From NCBI RefSeq assembly GCF_000184705.1, contig NC_014831.1, positions 868,001-932,000 on the forward strand: a DNA stretch of 64,000 nucleotides. Reading direction: 5' to 3'. The stretch is from Thermaerobacter marianensis DSM 12885. Lineage in GTDB: Bacteria > Bacillota > Sulfobacillia > Thermaerobacterales > Thermaerobacteraceae. Positions 8,167 to 16,256 of the stretch are shown in pieces (position 1 is the first letter of the stretch; each line of letters starts with the position of its first letter). The notes beneath the pieces were generated by a model that saw only the letters and a program-made list of their open reading frames with translations, searched no databases and was not told the DNA's origin. A program made the position numbers and the translations under genes.

Positions 8167-8197
8167 GGTCTGACCCCGTTCCTTGCCCGTTCCTTGA

Positions 8198-8213
8198 TTG
8201 ATTGATCAATCAA
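8198..8213. promoter_or_regulatory. Palindromic operator for the TetR-family repressor
   Basis: TTGATTGATCAATCAA is a perfect 16-bp palindrome centred at 8205/8206, with one extra TTGA unit on its left side (8194-8197). It lies between the tetR start (8166, leftward) and the rightward isomerase frame. Size, symmetry and AT-richness against this GC-rich background fit a TetR-family site. Autoregulation is inferred from position. Confidence 0.8.
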
Positions 8214-9260
8214 AATGGTAGGGGTTCGTCCGGATGGTGTCAACACCGGATCCATGCCGGCTGTGATTCGCCCCGTGAAACATGTGCTACGGCTGCTCAG
8301 AGCCGGACTCCGGTGTTTGTCGGCTGCGGTTCATCCCATTACCTGGCGCTGTACGGTGCCCACCTGGCACAGCAGCTGGCCAAGCGACCTGGGGCGGCGG
8401 TGACGGCCTCCGAAGCGTGGCTCGCCCCCGATGTCCATCTTTGGCCCTGGTCGAACCCCTTTGTTGTGGCCATCTCCCGCTCGGGGGCCACCACGGAGGT
8501 GGTTCGGGCCGTCCAGGTGGCCCGGCAGCGGGGCATCCCGACCCTGGCCCTGACCACCAATCCCGACGCCCCGCTGGTGCGGGAGTGCGACGCCAGCCTG
8601 GTGCTCGATCACGTGACCGAGCGGAGCGTGGTGATGACCCAATCCTTCGCCAACCTGCTGCTGGCGCTGCAGTACCTAGTTGCCCTGGGCGCAGGCACGC
8701 CCGCGGCCCACTCGTTTGAATCCCGTCTGCCCGCTGTCACCCAGGCCGTGGCGGACGTCTTTCCCCGGCTGGCGGAGGCGGCCCGCGAGGTGGTTGGTCG
8801 GGGGTGGCGGCGGTACGTTTTTCTCGGGACCGGTCCGCTTTACCCCGTGGCTTGCGAAGCGCGCCTGAAGGTCCAGGAAATGACGCAAGGGAAGGCCCAT
8901 GCGTTTGTGACGCTGGAGTTCCGGCACGGCCCGCTGTCCCTGGTCGACGGCGAAACCTGCGTCACCATCCTCACCACCCCGGCGACGGCGGCGCTCGATC
9001 GGGAACTGGCCGGCGAAGTGGCGGCGCTGGGCGCCCAGGTGGTGCTGGTGGGGCCGCAAGTCCGGGCGGGAGGTACGACCCGATCCTCGCCCGTGACGGG
9101 GGTGCCGCTGCCCGAGGGGCTTGAGGACGCCCACTATGCAGGGCTCGCCTTGCCGTTTCTTCAAGTTTTGGCCTTGGAACAAACCCTCCTCTTGGGCAAG
9201 AACCCGGACACGCCACGGCACCTGAGCCACGTGGTCACCCTGCACGATGACCAGGGTTAA
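8202..9260 (+). CDS. SIS-domain sugar-phosphate isomerase/deaminase, apparently N-terminally truncated
   Basis: The protein carries two SIS domains of the AgaS/GlmS-isomerase type: FVGCGSSHYLALYGA with ISRSGATTEVV in the first, and a second with LGTGPLYPVACEARLKVQEMTQGKAHAFVTLEFRHGP. It should act on an amino-sugar phosphate such as galactosamine-6-phosphate. Family members usually have 40-50 helical residues before the first SIS motif. Here that region (8202-8300) reads as nonsense in all frames. The only upstream start is a TTG inside the TetR operator, without a ribosome site. It is therefore probably truncated at the 5' end. The downstream DeoR and aldolase genes fit an amino-sugar pathway. 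Confidence 0.75.
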   Translation: MINQNGRGSSGWCQHRIHAGCDSPRETCATAAQSRTPVFVGCGSSHYLALYGAHLAQQLAKRPGAAVTASEAWLAPDVHLWPWSNPFVVAISRSGATTEVVRAVQVARQRGIPTLALTTNPDAPLVRECDASLVLDHVTERSVVMTQSFANLLLALQYLVALGAGTPAAHSFESRLPAVTQAVADVFPRLAEAAREVVGRGWRRYVFLGTGPLYPVACEARLKVQEMTQGKAHAFVTLEFRHGPLSLVDGETCVTILTTPATAALDRELAGEVAALGAQVVLVGPQVRAGGTTRSSPVTGVPLPEGLEDAHYAGLALPFLQVLALEQTLLLGKNPDTPRHLSHVVTLHDDQG

Positions 9261-9372
9261 ACGGCATCCCCGCGGGTTGAGCGATGGCTCGATCGGTCGG
9301 CGGCCCGCCACGGGTGTTCCTCGTTGCGGCCCACCCCAAGGGGGGACGACCCACCCAAAGGGGTGACGAAGC

Positions 9373-10143
9373 GTGAGTCAAGCGGCGTCACCGGATCGAC
9401 TGAATTCCGTGCTAGAAATTCTCCGCCAACGCGGGCGCATGCGGACCGCGGAGCTGAACCGGTTGCTGGGTGTAAGCGAGGTCACCGTCCGCCGCTATCT
9501 AAGCCGCTTGGAGAACGAGGGCAAGATCCGGCGTTATCACGGCTGGGCCGCCTCGGCGGACGAGCCGACGGTGGAGCGTTCCTTCCGGGAACGGGCACAG
9601 CAGGCCCTGGCGGAAAAGGAACGGATCGCGCGCCGCGCGGCCGCCATGGTCCCGGAGGGGGCCACGATCATGTTGACCGGCGGTACGACGACGGCCCGAG
9701 TGGTCGAGATGCTTCGCGGCCGGAAGAATTTGACCATCATCACCTCGGCCTTCAACATTGCGGCAGAGGTCGTCAACTGGGAACAATGCCGGTTGATCGT
9801 TTCCGGAGGGTTGGTCCCCGAAGGCTCGTACCAGATGATCGGTCCGACCGCGGTCTCCGCCGTGCAATCCCTCACCGCCGACATTGCGTTCATCGGTGCC
9901 AGCGGCGTGAGCCCCGAACACGGTGTGACCACCTCCGACGTCTTTGAGGCGGAGGTGGACGCGGCCATGGTGCGTGCGGCCCGTCGCGTGGTGGTGGTGG
10001 CCGATCGCCGGAAGCTGGGTCGCACGGCGCTGGCGGTGATCTGCCCGATCCAGGACGTCCACGTGTTGGTGACGGACAGCGGTGCCCCGCAGCCCATTTG
10101 TAAAACCCTGGAGGGACTCGGCGTCGAGGTCATTCGCGCCTAG
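9373..10143 (+). CDS. DeoR-family transcriptional regulator
   Basis: A 256-residue DeoR/GlpR-type repressor, typically released by a phosphorylated sugar. The N-terminal winged helix-turn-helix covers about residues 10-58 (MRTAELNRLLGVSEVTVRRYLSRLENEGKIRRYHG). The C-terminal sensor has the family signatures TGGTTTARVVEML and FIGASGVSPEHGVTTSDVFEAEV. The GTG at 9373 follows AAGGGGTG at six bases. It sits between the SIS gene and the aldolase and probably controls them. The upstream spacer has two CCACCC(C/A)AAGGGG-like copies (about 9329-9365) that could be its binding site. Confidence 0.92.
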   Translation: MSQAASPDRLNSVLEILRQRGRMRTAELNRLLGVSEVTVRRYLSRLENEGKIRRYHGWAASADEPTVERSFRERAQQALAEKERIARRAAAMVPEGATIMLTGGTTTARVVEMLRGRKNLTIITSAFNIAAEVVNWEQCRLIVSGGLVPEGSYQMIGPTAVSAVQSLTADIAFIGASGVSPEHGVTTSDVFEAEVDAAMVRAARRVVVVADRRKLGRTALAVICPIQDVHVLVTDSGAPQPICKTLEGLGVEVIRA

Positions 10144-10208
10144 GGATCTCAAGGTGATCTCGAGGTTCAGATCGTCCCCCGTCCCATATTCGTCAGGGGG
10201 TCGAGAGC

Positions 10209-11081
10209 ATGCTGGTGGATCCAAGGGAGCTACTTGCCGTCGCCCAGCAGGGAGGCTACGCCATTCCCGCGTTCAACGTCCATGGCCTTGACATGGTGCC
10301 GCCGCTGGTCGAAGTGGCCGAGGCCGAGCGAGCGCCTCTCATCCTTCAGGCCACGCGCAGCACCGTGGAGGCCACCGGGTGGGAGCCGCTGGTGGCCGTG
10401 GCGCTGGAATGCGCCCGTCGCGCCCGGGTTCCGGTGGCCTTGCACCTGGACCATGCGTCGGATCGGCAGCTGATCTATACCGCCATCCGGCATGGGTTCA
10501 CCTCGGTGATGGCCGACGGTTCCGCCCTGCCCTTCGACGATAACGTGGCCTTCACGCGTAGCGTGGTCGAAGTAGCCCACTTAGCCGGGATCCCCGTCGA
10601 GGGGGAGCTGGGGTACGTGCCCCGGCCAGCGACGGCGATGGCGCAGGATCCCGAGGCGGCCGGCGAAGGCCCGCCGGCCGACCTACTCATCCGCCCCGAC
10701 GAGGCGGAGGCCTTCGTGGCTGAAACGGGGGTCGACAGCCTGGCCGTGGCCATCGGAACGGTGCACGGCTTTTACCGGGGCACCCCCCGGCTGGACTTCG
10801 AACGGCTGGCGGCCATCCGTGCTCGGGTCCATGTCCCGCTTGTCTTGCACGGCGGATCGGGTCTTGCGGACGAGCATCTGGCCAAGGCCATTGTGCTGGG
10901 CATGGCCAAGGTCAACGTGGCCACCGAACTCAAGGCGGCGTGGTCCCAGGCGGTGCGTCAGGCGGTAGCCGAGAACGACGACATCGATCCCCGGCACGTT
11001 CTGCGTGCCGCCCGTAGGGCGCTGCAAACCGTGGCCGTGGCCTGGCTGCGGCGGTGCGGGGCGGTCGGCCGGGCCACGTGA
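10209..11081 (+). CDS. Class II fructose-bisphosphate/tagatose-bisphosphate aldolase family protein
   Basis: A 290-residue zinc aldolase cleaving a ketose bisphosphate to dihydroxyacetone phosphate and an aldehyde. LHLDHASD holds the catalytic Asp and first zinc His. Further zinc ligands are in TVHGFYRG and LVLHGGSG, and GMAKVNVATEL binds the phosphate. Length matches GatY/KbaY/FbaA. With a SIS isomerase and DeoR regulator next to it, tagatose-1,6-bisphosphate aldolase of an N-acetylgalactosamine-type route is the favoured guess, but glycolytic FBA cannot be excluded. ATG 10209 follows AGGGGG. Confidence 0.92.
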   Translation: MLVDPRELLAVAQQGGYAIPAFNVHGLDMVPPLVEVAEAERAPLILQATRSTVEATGWEPLVAVALECARRARVPVALHLDHASDRQLIYTAIRHGFTSVMADGSALPFDDNVAFTRSVVEVAHLAGIPVEGELGYVPRPATAMAQDPEAAGEGPPADLLIRPDEAEAFVAETGVDSLAVAIGTVHGFYRGTPRLDFERLAAIRARVHVPLVLHGGSGLADEHLAKAIVLGMAKVNVATELKAAWSQAVRQAVAENDDIDPRHVLRAARRALQTVAVAWLRRCGAVGRAT

Positions 11082-11220
11082 GATACCGGGTCCGGATCTT
11101 GCCTTGGTTGGGCTGCGCCGGTGATGCTTTTCTGGACGGGGCCGGATACGCCCTTTTCAGCACGCTGGGTGAGCGCGGACAAAGCGCGCATGCCCAAGGG
11201 AAGGAGCGTCATCAACGACG

Positions 11221-11760
11221 GTGTCGGTGTTATGGGACATCTTCATTGCCTTCACGCGGGCCAACCTTCTGGGTTACGGCGGCGGCCCGTCGGTCATCCC
11301 GTTGATCGAGGCGGAAGTGGTCGATACCTACCACTGGATGACGGCATCGGAGTTCGCCGATACGCTGGCCATCGGAAACGCCCTGCCTGGGCCCATTGCC
11401 ACCAAGCTGGCTGCCTATATCGGCTACCAGGTGGCCGGCGTGCCGGGGGCCGTGGTGGGGGTGTTGGGGACGGTTCTACCCACCGCCATCCTCATGGTGG
11501 TCCTGGCCGTCATGCTCCTTCGCTTCCGCGATGCGCCGTTGATCCAAGGCGCGATCAAAGGGGCCAAGGCCGTGGTGTGGGTCCTGTTCCTCCTGCTGGT
11601 GTTCGACTATATGTCGTTCGTCCGGCCCGACCGGTCGGGGTGGGTGGCGACGGCCATCGCCGTGGCCACCTTGACGGCCATTCACATTCAAATGTTTAAG
11701 GTTCACCAAGCGGTCGCCATTGCCGCGGGGATCGTACTCGGTGCGTTGTTCTTGCGGTAA
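11221..11760 (+). CDS. Chromate transporter, single CHR-domain half protein
   Basis: A 179-residue integral membrane protein of the ChrA family (CHR domain). The pattern FTRANLLGYGGGPSVIPLIEAEVV, GNALPGPIATKLAAYIGYQVAG and GTVLPTAILM is characteristic. It has about five to six membrane helices. Short CHR proteins usually occur as adjacent pairs that assemble with opposite topology; no partner is next to this one. The GTG start has AAGGAG 14 bp upstream, an unusually long spacing. Chromate or sulfate export is the family role; the actual substrate here is unknown. Confidence 0.85.
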   Translation: MSVLWDIFIAFTRANLLGYGGGPSVIPLIEAEVVDTYHWMTASEFADTLAIGNALPGPIATKLAAYIGYQVAGVPGAVVGVLGTVLPTAILMVVLAVMLLRFRDAPLIQGAIKGAKAVVWVLFLLLVFDYMSFVRPDRSGWVATAIAVATLTAIHIQMFKVHQAVAIAAGIVLGALFLR

Positions 11761-11784
11761 CGACACCCCCACTCCCGGGTGTCG
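11761..11784 (+). terminator. Hairpin after the chromate transporter gene
   Basis: CGACACCC (11761-11768) pairs perfectly with GGGTGTCG (11777-11784) around an 8-base loop, directly after the stop codon. There is no T run, so it may stabilise the 3' end or give weak termination. The esterase ribosome site follows immediately. Confidence 0.5.
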
Positions 11785-11803
11785 GTAAGAGGGGGGTGCA
11801 GCG

Positions 11804-12064
11804 GTGACAGCCTTCGATCGACTGGCCTCGCGGGTGTTCGAGCTCTACCAGCGCCGGCAATACCGGCAGGCCCTGGATCTCCTTGACGCGGTGACAGCCT
11901 TCGATCGACTGGCCTCGCGGGTGTTCGAGCTCTACCAGCGCCGGCAATACCGGCAGGCCCTGGATCTCCTTGACGCGGTGACAGCCTTCGATCGACTGGC
12001 CTCGCGGGTGTTCGAGCTCTACCAGCGCCGGCAATACCGGCAGGCCCTGGATCTCCTTGACAAG
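11804..12064 (+). repeat. Triplicated 87-bp (29-codon) unit at the start of the esterase gene
   Basis: Three tandem copies start at 11804, 11891 and 11978, each beginning with GTG. Copies one and two are identical over all 87 bases; copy three differs only in its last few bases, where it joins unique sequence. The unit encodes VTAFDRLASRVFELYQRRQY and nine further residues, a TPR-like helical hairpin. The length keeps the frame. Perfect identity implies very recent duplication or ongoing copy-number change. Confidence 0.97.
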
Positions 12065-12985
12065 GAGGGGGTCGGTCACCCGGAACAGGCCTGGCACATC
12101 GGATATTGGCGGGTTTGTTTGCTGACGCGCCTGGGCGACGCGGAGGCCGCGTTGACCCATTTGGAGCAACTGCTCGACCAGGGCCTGTGGATTCCCGTGA
12201 CATGGTTACGCAACGACCCCGACCTGGCCGGGCTTCGGGGCCATCCCCGCTTCGAGCGGGCGGTCGCGGTGTGCGAACAACGTCAGATCGAAGCGCAACG
12301 AATGGTCGTGCCGCGGCGCGTCCTCCTGTTCCCCGAAGGAACCGCTCTACGTCCCGAAGGTACCGCGCTCAACCAGGGCAGCGGGTCCGCCCCGCCGGGC
12401 CGGAATTCCGTCCCGGTCCTGATCGCGCTGCACGGCAACGCCGAGAACGCCGCCAGGGCGGCGGACTGCTGGCGCTTCGTGGCCTCCCGGGGATGGGCCC
12501 TTCTGGCCCCTCAGTCGACCCAGGTCATGGGTCCGGATGCCTACCACTGGGACGATCTCGACCGAGGTGCACAGGATGTCCTGTACCATTACCGGTCGGT
12601 GCTCGACGATGCGGCTGCCCCGGGGGTTTCCCTCGATCCCAAGCGGGTGGTGCTGGCGGGGTTCTCCCGAGGTGCAGCCCTTGCCCTCCACCTCGCCCTG
12701 TCGGGGGTTCTACCTGCCCGGGGTGTCATCGCCCTTGCGCCCCACCTGAGGGATTGGAGCTACATGGAAGGCCTTCTGGAGCCAAGCCCTCGCAACCCAG
12801 GCCTCCGGGCCTACTTCTGGGCCGGGTCTCGGGACGAACCGGCCGTCCGCATGAGCGAGGACGTGGCCCGGTGGATGGAGGCGGCGGGCCTTACGGTACG
12901 GGTCGAGGTCGTCCAGGGGGCCGGGCACTTCTACCCGCCCGACCTCGAGGCGCGCATCGCACCGCTGCTCGCCGCGTGGCGGTGA
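11804..12985 (+). CDS. Alpha/beta-hydrolase (carboxylesterase/phospholipase type) with triplicated N-terminal helical repeat
   Basis: A 393-residue protein. Residues 1-87 are three identical 29-residue helical repeats (FDRLASRVFELYQRRQYRQA), a TPR-like array continuing with less similar helices to about 165. Residues about 205-393 form a serine hydrolase: oxyanion region LIALHGNAEN, nucleophile Ser288 in GFSRG, probable acid Asp344 (GSRDE) and His375 (GAGHFYP). This is the dienelactone hydrolase/phospholipase-carboxylesterase group; substrate unknown. The GTG start follows AGGGGGG. Internal GTGs at 11891 and 11978 open each repeat but lack ribosome sites. Confidence 0.88.
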   Translation: MTAFDRLASRVFELYQRRQYRQALDLLDAVTAFDRLASRVFELYQRRQYRQALDLLDAVTAFDRLASRVFELYQRRQYRQALDLLDKEGVGHPEQAWHIGYWRVCLLTRLGDAEAALTHLEQLLDQGLWIPVTWLRNDPDLAGLRGHPRFERAVAVCEQRQIEAQRMVVPRRVLLFPEGTALRPEGTALNQGSGSAPPGRNSVPVLIALHGNAENAARAADCWRFVASRGWALLAPQSTQVMGPDAYHWDDLDRGAQDVLYHYRSVLDDAAAPGVSLDPKRVVLAGFSRGAALALHLALSGVLPARGVIALAPHLRDWSYMEGLLEPSPRNPGLRAYFWAGSRDEPAVRMSEDVARWMEAAGLTVRVEVVQGAGHFYPPDLEARIAPLLAAWR

Positions 12986-13158
12986 TGCGCTGCGGAAGGG
13001 TGCGAGCAGTGGCGGGAAGTGCAAGGACGGGGCGGTGTAAGGACGACCCCGGCCGAGGGGCAATCTAGGGAGGGTCCGAATTCCTCTGAGCCGTCAGCCG
13101 CAGGTACGGCGACCGGCCCCGGGTCTCGGGAAGCCGTCGCAAGTTGCAAGGACGCCCC

Positions 13159-14340
13159 ATGACCGGACGACCACCGCACCCAACCCCTCAGGCATCGCCC
13201 GCAGCGCCGCGGAGCAGGGGGCGCCGTGCTGCACCGTCGCCCCAGGCGCCGGCGGGGGAGGGGTCGCATTCGGCTGGCGGGACGGCCCCCTCCTCCCCAG
13301 CGGACCGCGAGGCGGCGACGGCGGGTGCCGGCTCCGGCACCATTTGGGGTGCGACCCTCCAGGTGGGCGGCGTCCGGCTGCATCTGGGCTTCGTTGCCAT
13401 CTGCCTCTCGGAGCGCGACTGCTCGCCTGCCGGCTCCATGACGGTGGCGGCCGCGTCGCGCCTCGACCCCGAAGCCCGTCGCTACCGCCTGCGCGAGATC
13501 GCCCGCCGCAACCTGGACAACACCCTGCGGATCCTGTTCTTCCTCAAGGCCCACGGCATCCGCCTCTACCGGATCTCGGCCAACCTGATCCCCCTGGCGA
13601 CGCATCCGCTGACCTCCGGCTGGTCGTGGTGGGACGAACCGGACCTGCGCGCCGTAGGGACCAGGATCGGCCGCACGGCCAGGGAGACGGGCGTCCGCCT
13701 GAGCTCGCACTTGCCCGAGGTGTGCGGGGCCGGCAGCGAGAGCCAATTTCGCTGGCTCCAGGCCTACTTGGACTACCACCGCCGCCTGTTCGACCTCCTG
13801 GACCTGGACGAACGGGCCAAGATCGTGATCCACGTGGGCGGGCGCGGCGGCCGCGGGCGGGCGGGGCTCCCGGCGCTGGTCGAGACGGCGGCCCGCCACC
13901 TGGATCGGCTGGACGAGTGGTCCCGGTCCCGGCTCGTGCTGGAGAACGACGACCGGACGGTGGACCTGGTCACAGCCCTTGACCTGGCCGAGCGGTTCGA
14001 CCTGCCGGTGGCCTTCGACTGGCACCATCACGTCTGCTGTCCACCGCCCGGCTTTCCCGACCCCCGCAGCGCCGACGGCGTGGCGGCCCTTGAACCCCTG
14101 GTGGCCCGCGCCTTCCGCCTGTGGCGCGACCGCCCGCCCAAGATCCACCTTTCGAGCCCGCGGGATGGCAAGAACCCTCGGGCCCATGCCGATTATGTGG
14201 ACCCAGCCTTCATCGCGCCGCTGCTCGAGGTTCTGGCCCGCCTGGACGTCGGGGAAGTCGATGCGATGGTCGAGGCCAAGAAGAAGGACCTGGCCCTGTT
14301 CCGGTTGGTGCAGGATTTCACTGGCGGGCGAAAGGGATGA
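13159..14340 (+). CDS. uvsE: UV damage endonuclease UvsE/UVDE
   Basis: A 393-residue metal-dependent nuclease that nicks DNA 5' to UV photoproducts, an alternative entry to excision repair. Family landmarks appear in order: HLGFVAICLSERDCSP, GIRLYRISANLIPLATHP, HVGGRGGRG, the metal ligands in LENDD, DWHHH and PKIHLSSPR, then HADYVD and the closing VEAKKKDLALFRLVQDF. The first 60 or so residues are a Pro/Ala/Ser-rich extension. The ATG at 13159 has AAGGA six bases upstream; a TTG five codons earlier is a weaker choice. It appears to be a single-gene unit. Confidence 0.93.
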   Translation: MTGRPPHPTPQASPAAPRSRGRRAAPSPQAPAGEGSHSAGGTAPSSPADREAATAGAGSGTIWGATLQVGGVRLHLGFVAICLSERDCSPAGSMTVAAASRLDPEARRYRLREIARRNLDNTLRILFFLKAHGIRLYRISANLIPLATHPLTSGWSWWDEPDLRAVGTRIGRTARETGVRLSSHLPEVCGAGSESQFRWLQAYLDYHRRLFDLLDLDERAKIVIHVGGRGGRGRAGLPALVETAARHLDRLDEWSRSRLVLENDDRTVDLVTALDLAERFDLPVAFDWHHHVCCPPPGFPDPRSADGVAALEPLVARAFRLWRDRPPKIHLSSPRDGKNPRAHADYVDPAFIAPLLEVLARLDVGEVDAMVEAKKKDLALFRLVQDFTGGRKG

Positions 14341-14543
14341 CTGCAATATCATGCGACGAGCACGCGAAGCCTGGCGCGATGGGGACGACGCCTGGGCTGC
14401 GTACAACTTGCCTGGCATGGCAGGCTGGCGGAGTGTGACGCTCTCACGCCTCTGCAGGGTCCTCCACCGCCCATACCGAACTCTCCATTCAGCGTACCGC
14501 TCCGCATCGCTCGACCCGATCCGTCTCTAGGGAGGTATCGAGC

Positions 14544-15704
14544 TTGCCAGCCCTGGACTACTACCGCGTCGCCGATCTCTTCACCCCCGAGGAACGCCTG
14601 ATCCAGGAGGAGGCCCGCCGCTTCCTCGAGGCCGAGGCGGCGCCCCACATCGCCCAGTGGTGGGAGGAGGGCACCTTCCCGCGCCACCTGATCCCCCGCT
14701 TCGGCGAGCTCGGGTTCCTCGGGTCGAACCTGCCCGAAGAGTACGGCGGCGCCGGCGCCAGCAATGTGGCCTACGGTCTCATCATGTACGAGCTGGAGCG
14801 CATCGACTCGGGTCTGCGCAGCTTCGCCAGCGTGCAGAGCTCGCTGGTGATGTACCCGATCTACCGCTACGGATCGGAAGAACGGCGGCGGGAATACCTG
14901 CCCAAGCTGGCCCGGGGCGAGATCGTCGGCTGCTTCGGCCTGACGGAGCCCGACGGCGGCTCGGACCCGGGCTCCATGAAGACCCGCGCCCGCAAGGACG
15001 GTTCGTCCTACGTGATCACCGGCCGGAAGATGTGGATCACCAACGGCAACATCGCCGACATCGCGGTGATCTGGGCCAAGGACGACGAGGGCGTGATCCG
15101 CGGGTTCATCGTGCCCACCGACACCCCGGGGTTCCGGGCGCGGGAGATCAAGCACAAGGCGAGCCTGCGGGCTTCGGTGACCTCGGAGCTCATCCTGGAC
15201 GAGGTCCGGGTCGATGCGGCCCAGATGCTGCCCGAGGCCCGCGGGCTCGGCGCCGCCCTCAGCTGCCTGACCCAGGCGCGGTACGGCATCACCTGGGGGG
15301 CGGCGGGGGTGATCGACGCGGTCTTCCACGAAGCCTTGGAGTTCGCCCGGCACCGCATCACCTTCGGCCGGCCCATCGCCGAGCGCCAGCTGGTGCAGGC
15401 GAAGCTGGTGGAGATGGTCGAGTCCCACACCCAGGCGCTGCTGATGTCCTGGCGGCTGGGCAAGCTCAAGGACGAGGACAAGCTGACCTACGCCCAGGTA
15501 TCGCTCGCCAAGCGCAGCAACGTGCGGGCGGCGCTCCAGGCAGCCCGCAGCGCCCGCGAGATCCTGGGCGGCAGCGGCATCACCCTGGAGTACGCGGCCA
15601 TCCGCCACATGCTGAACCTGGAGACCGTCGACACGTACGAGGGCACCTACGACATCCACACGCTCATCGTGGGCCGCGACGTAACGGGGATGGGCGCCTT
15701 CTAA
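14544..15704 (+). CDS. gcdH: Glutaryl-CoA dehydrogenase-type acyl-CoA dehydrogenase
   Basis: A 386-residue FAD enzyme that oxidises, and in the GcdH subgroup decarboxylates, an acyl-CoA. CFGLTEPDGGSDPGSMKT is the flavin/substrate motif of glutaryl-CoA dehydrogenase. ILGGSGITLEYAAIRHMLNLETVDTYEGTYDIHTLIVGRDVTG carries the catalytic Glu (TYEGTYDIH). Length is typical. The TTG start at 14544 follows GGGAGG at eight bases. No electron-transfer or lysine/tryptophan degradation genes are adjacent, so the pathway is inferred from family only. The 14341-14543 spacer shows nothing definite. Confidence 0.9.
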   Translation: MPALDYYRVADLFTPEERLIQEEARRFLEAEAAPHIAQWWEEGTFPRHLIPRFGELGFLGSNLPEEYGGAGASNVAYGLIMYELERIDSGLRSFASVQSSLVMYPIYRYGSEERRREYLPKLARGEIVGCFGLTEPDGGSDPGSMKTRARKDGSSYVITGRKMWITNGNIADIAVIWAKDDEGVIRGFIVPTDTPGFRAREIKHKASLRASVTSELILDEVRVDAAQMLPEARGLGAALSCLTQARYGITWGAAGVIDAVFHEALEFARHRITFGRPIAERQLVQAKLVEMVESHTQALLMSWRLGKLKDEDKLTYAQVSLAKRSNVRAALQAARSAREILGGSGITLEYAAIRHMLNLETVDTYEGTYDIHTLIVGRDVTGMGAF

Positions 15705-15785
15705 GACCAGGGCGCCAGGTCGGCGGGATTCGCTTCCGGTTCCACACCCATGGGGCCCGGTGCCACAGGGCGCGCCGGGCTCCAC

Positions 15786-16073
15786 CTATGCCTTGGAGAG
15801 GCACCGGTCGTCGGTTACAGCCCGATGATGGCCGGCCCCCTGCCGCCCCTCCTTGATCGCCTGGCGGACCGCTTCTTCGTCAAGCAGCCGCCGCGCTCGA
15901 ACGAGATGCCCGACCTCCTTGAGGGTGGTGCGCTTGGGAAGCACGCGGAGCCGCAGCTCCCGGTCGTGCACGATCTCAAGGAGAAGGTGGTCCCCCTCGG
16001 CAATGCGCAGCTGCTCCCGGACGGTCTTTGGAAGCGTGATCTGCCCCTTTGGCAACACTTTGACCACGGCCAC
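15786..16073 (-). CDS. AbrB/SpoVT-fold antitoxin-like DNA-binding protein, orphan
   Basis: About 95 residues. The swapped-hairpin AbrB domain is clear at the N-terminus: VAVVKVLPKGQITLPKTVREQLRIAEGD, then HLLLEIVHDRELRLRVLP. A helical region (LKEVGHLVRARRLLDEEAVRQAIKEG) resembles the toxin-binding arm of VapB/MazE-type antitoxins. No PIN or MazF toxin lies on either side, and the last 17 residues look like run-on. GTG 16073 is chosen by homology with the antitoxin at 41869; a TTG at 16097 with AAGGAGG eight bases upstream is an equally good initiator. It may act as a stand-alone regulator. Confidence 0.8.
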   Translation of the reverse strand: MAVVKVLPKGQITLPKTVREQLRIAEGDHLLLEIVHDRELRLRVLPKRTTLKEVGHLVRARRLLDEEAVRQAIKEGRQGAGHHRAVTDDRCLSKA

Positions 16074-16256
16074 CCGAGACTCACCTCCCCCTTTCAAGCG
16101 AACCGCCTCCTTCTAGAGTTGTCGAGTCCTACGATTCGTCATCATTCCTACCACCATTCGAGGCTATGCCTAGCCTGCCAGCTCTAATTCGCCAAGTGGG
16201 GGGAAGTGACCTGGGCGGCCTGCCGTGAAGGGGTCGACAGATAACTGCTGGGAGCT

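Noticed and set aside
15705-15785. PIN toxin downstream of the AbrB-type antitoxin
   Set aside because: Only 81 bp separate it from the acyl-CoA dehydrogenase stop; no PIN motif in any frame.
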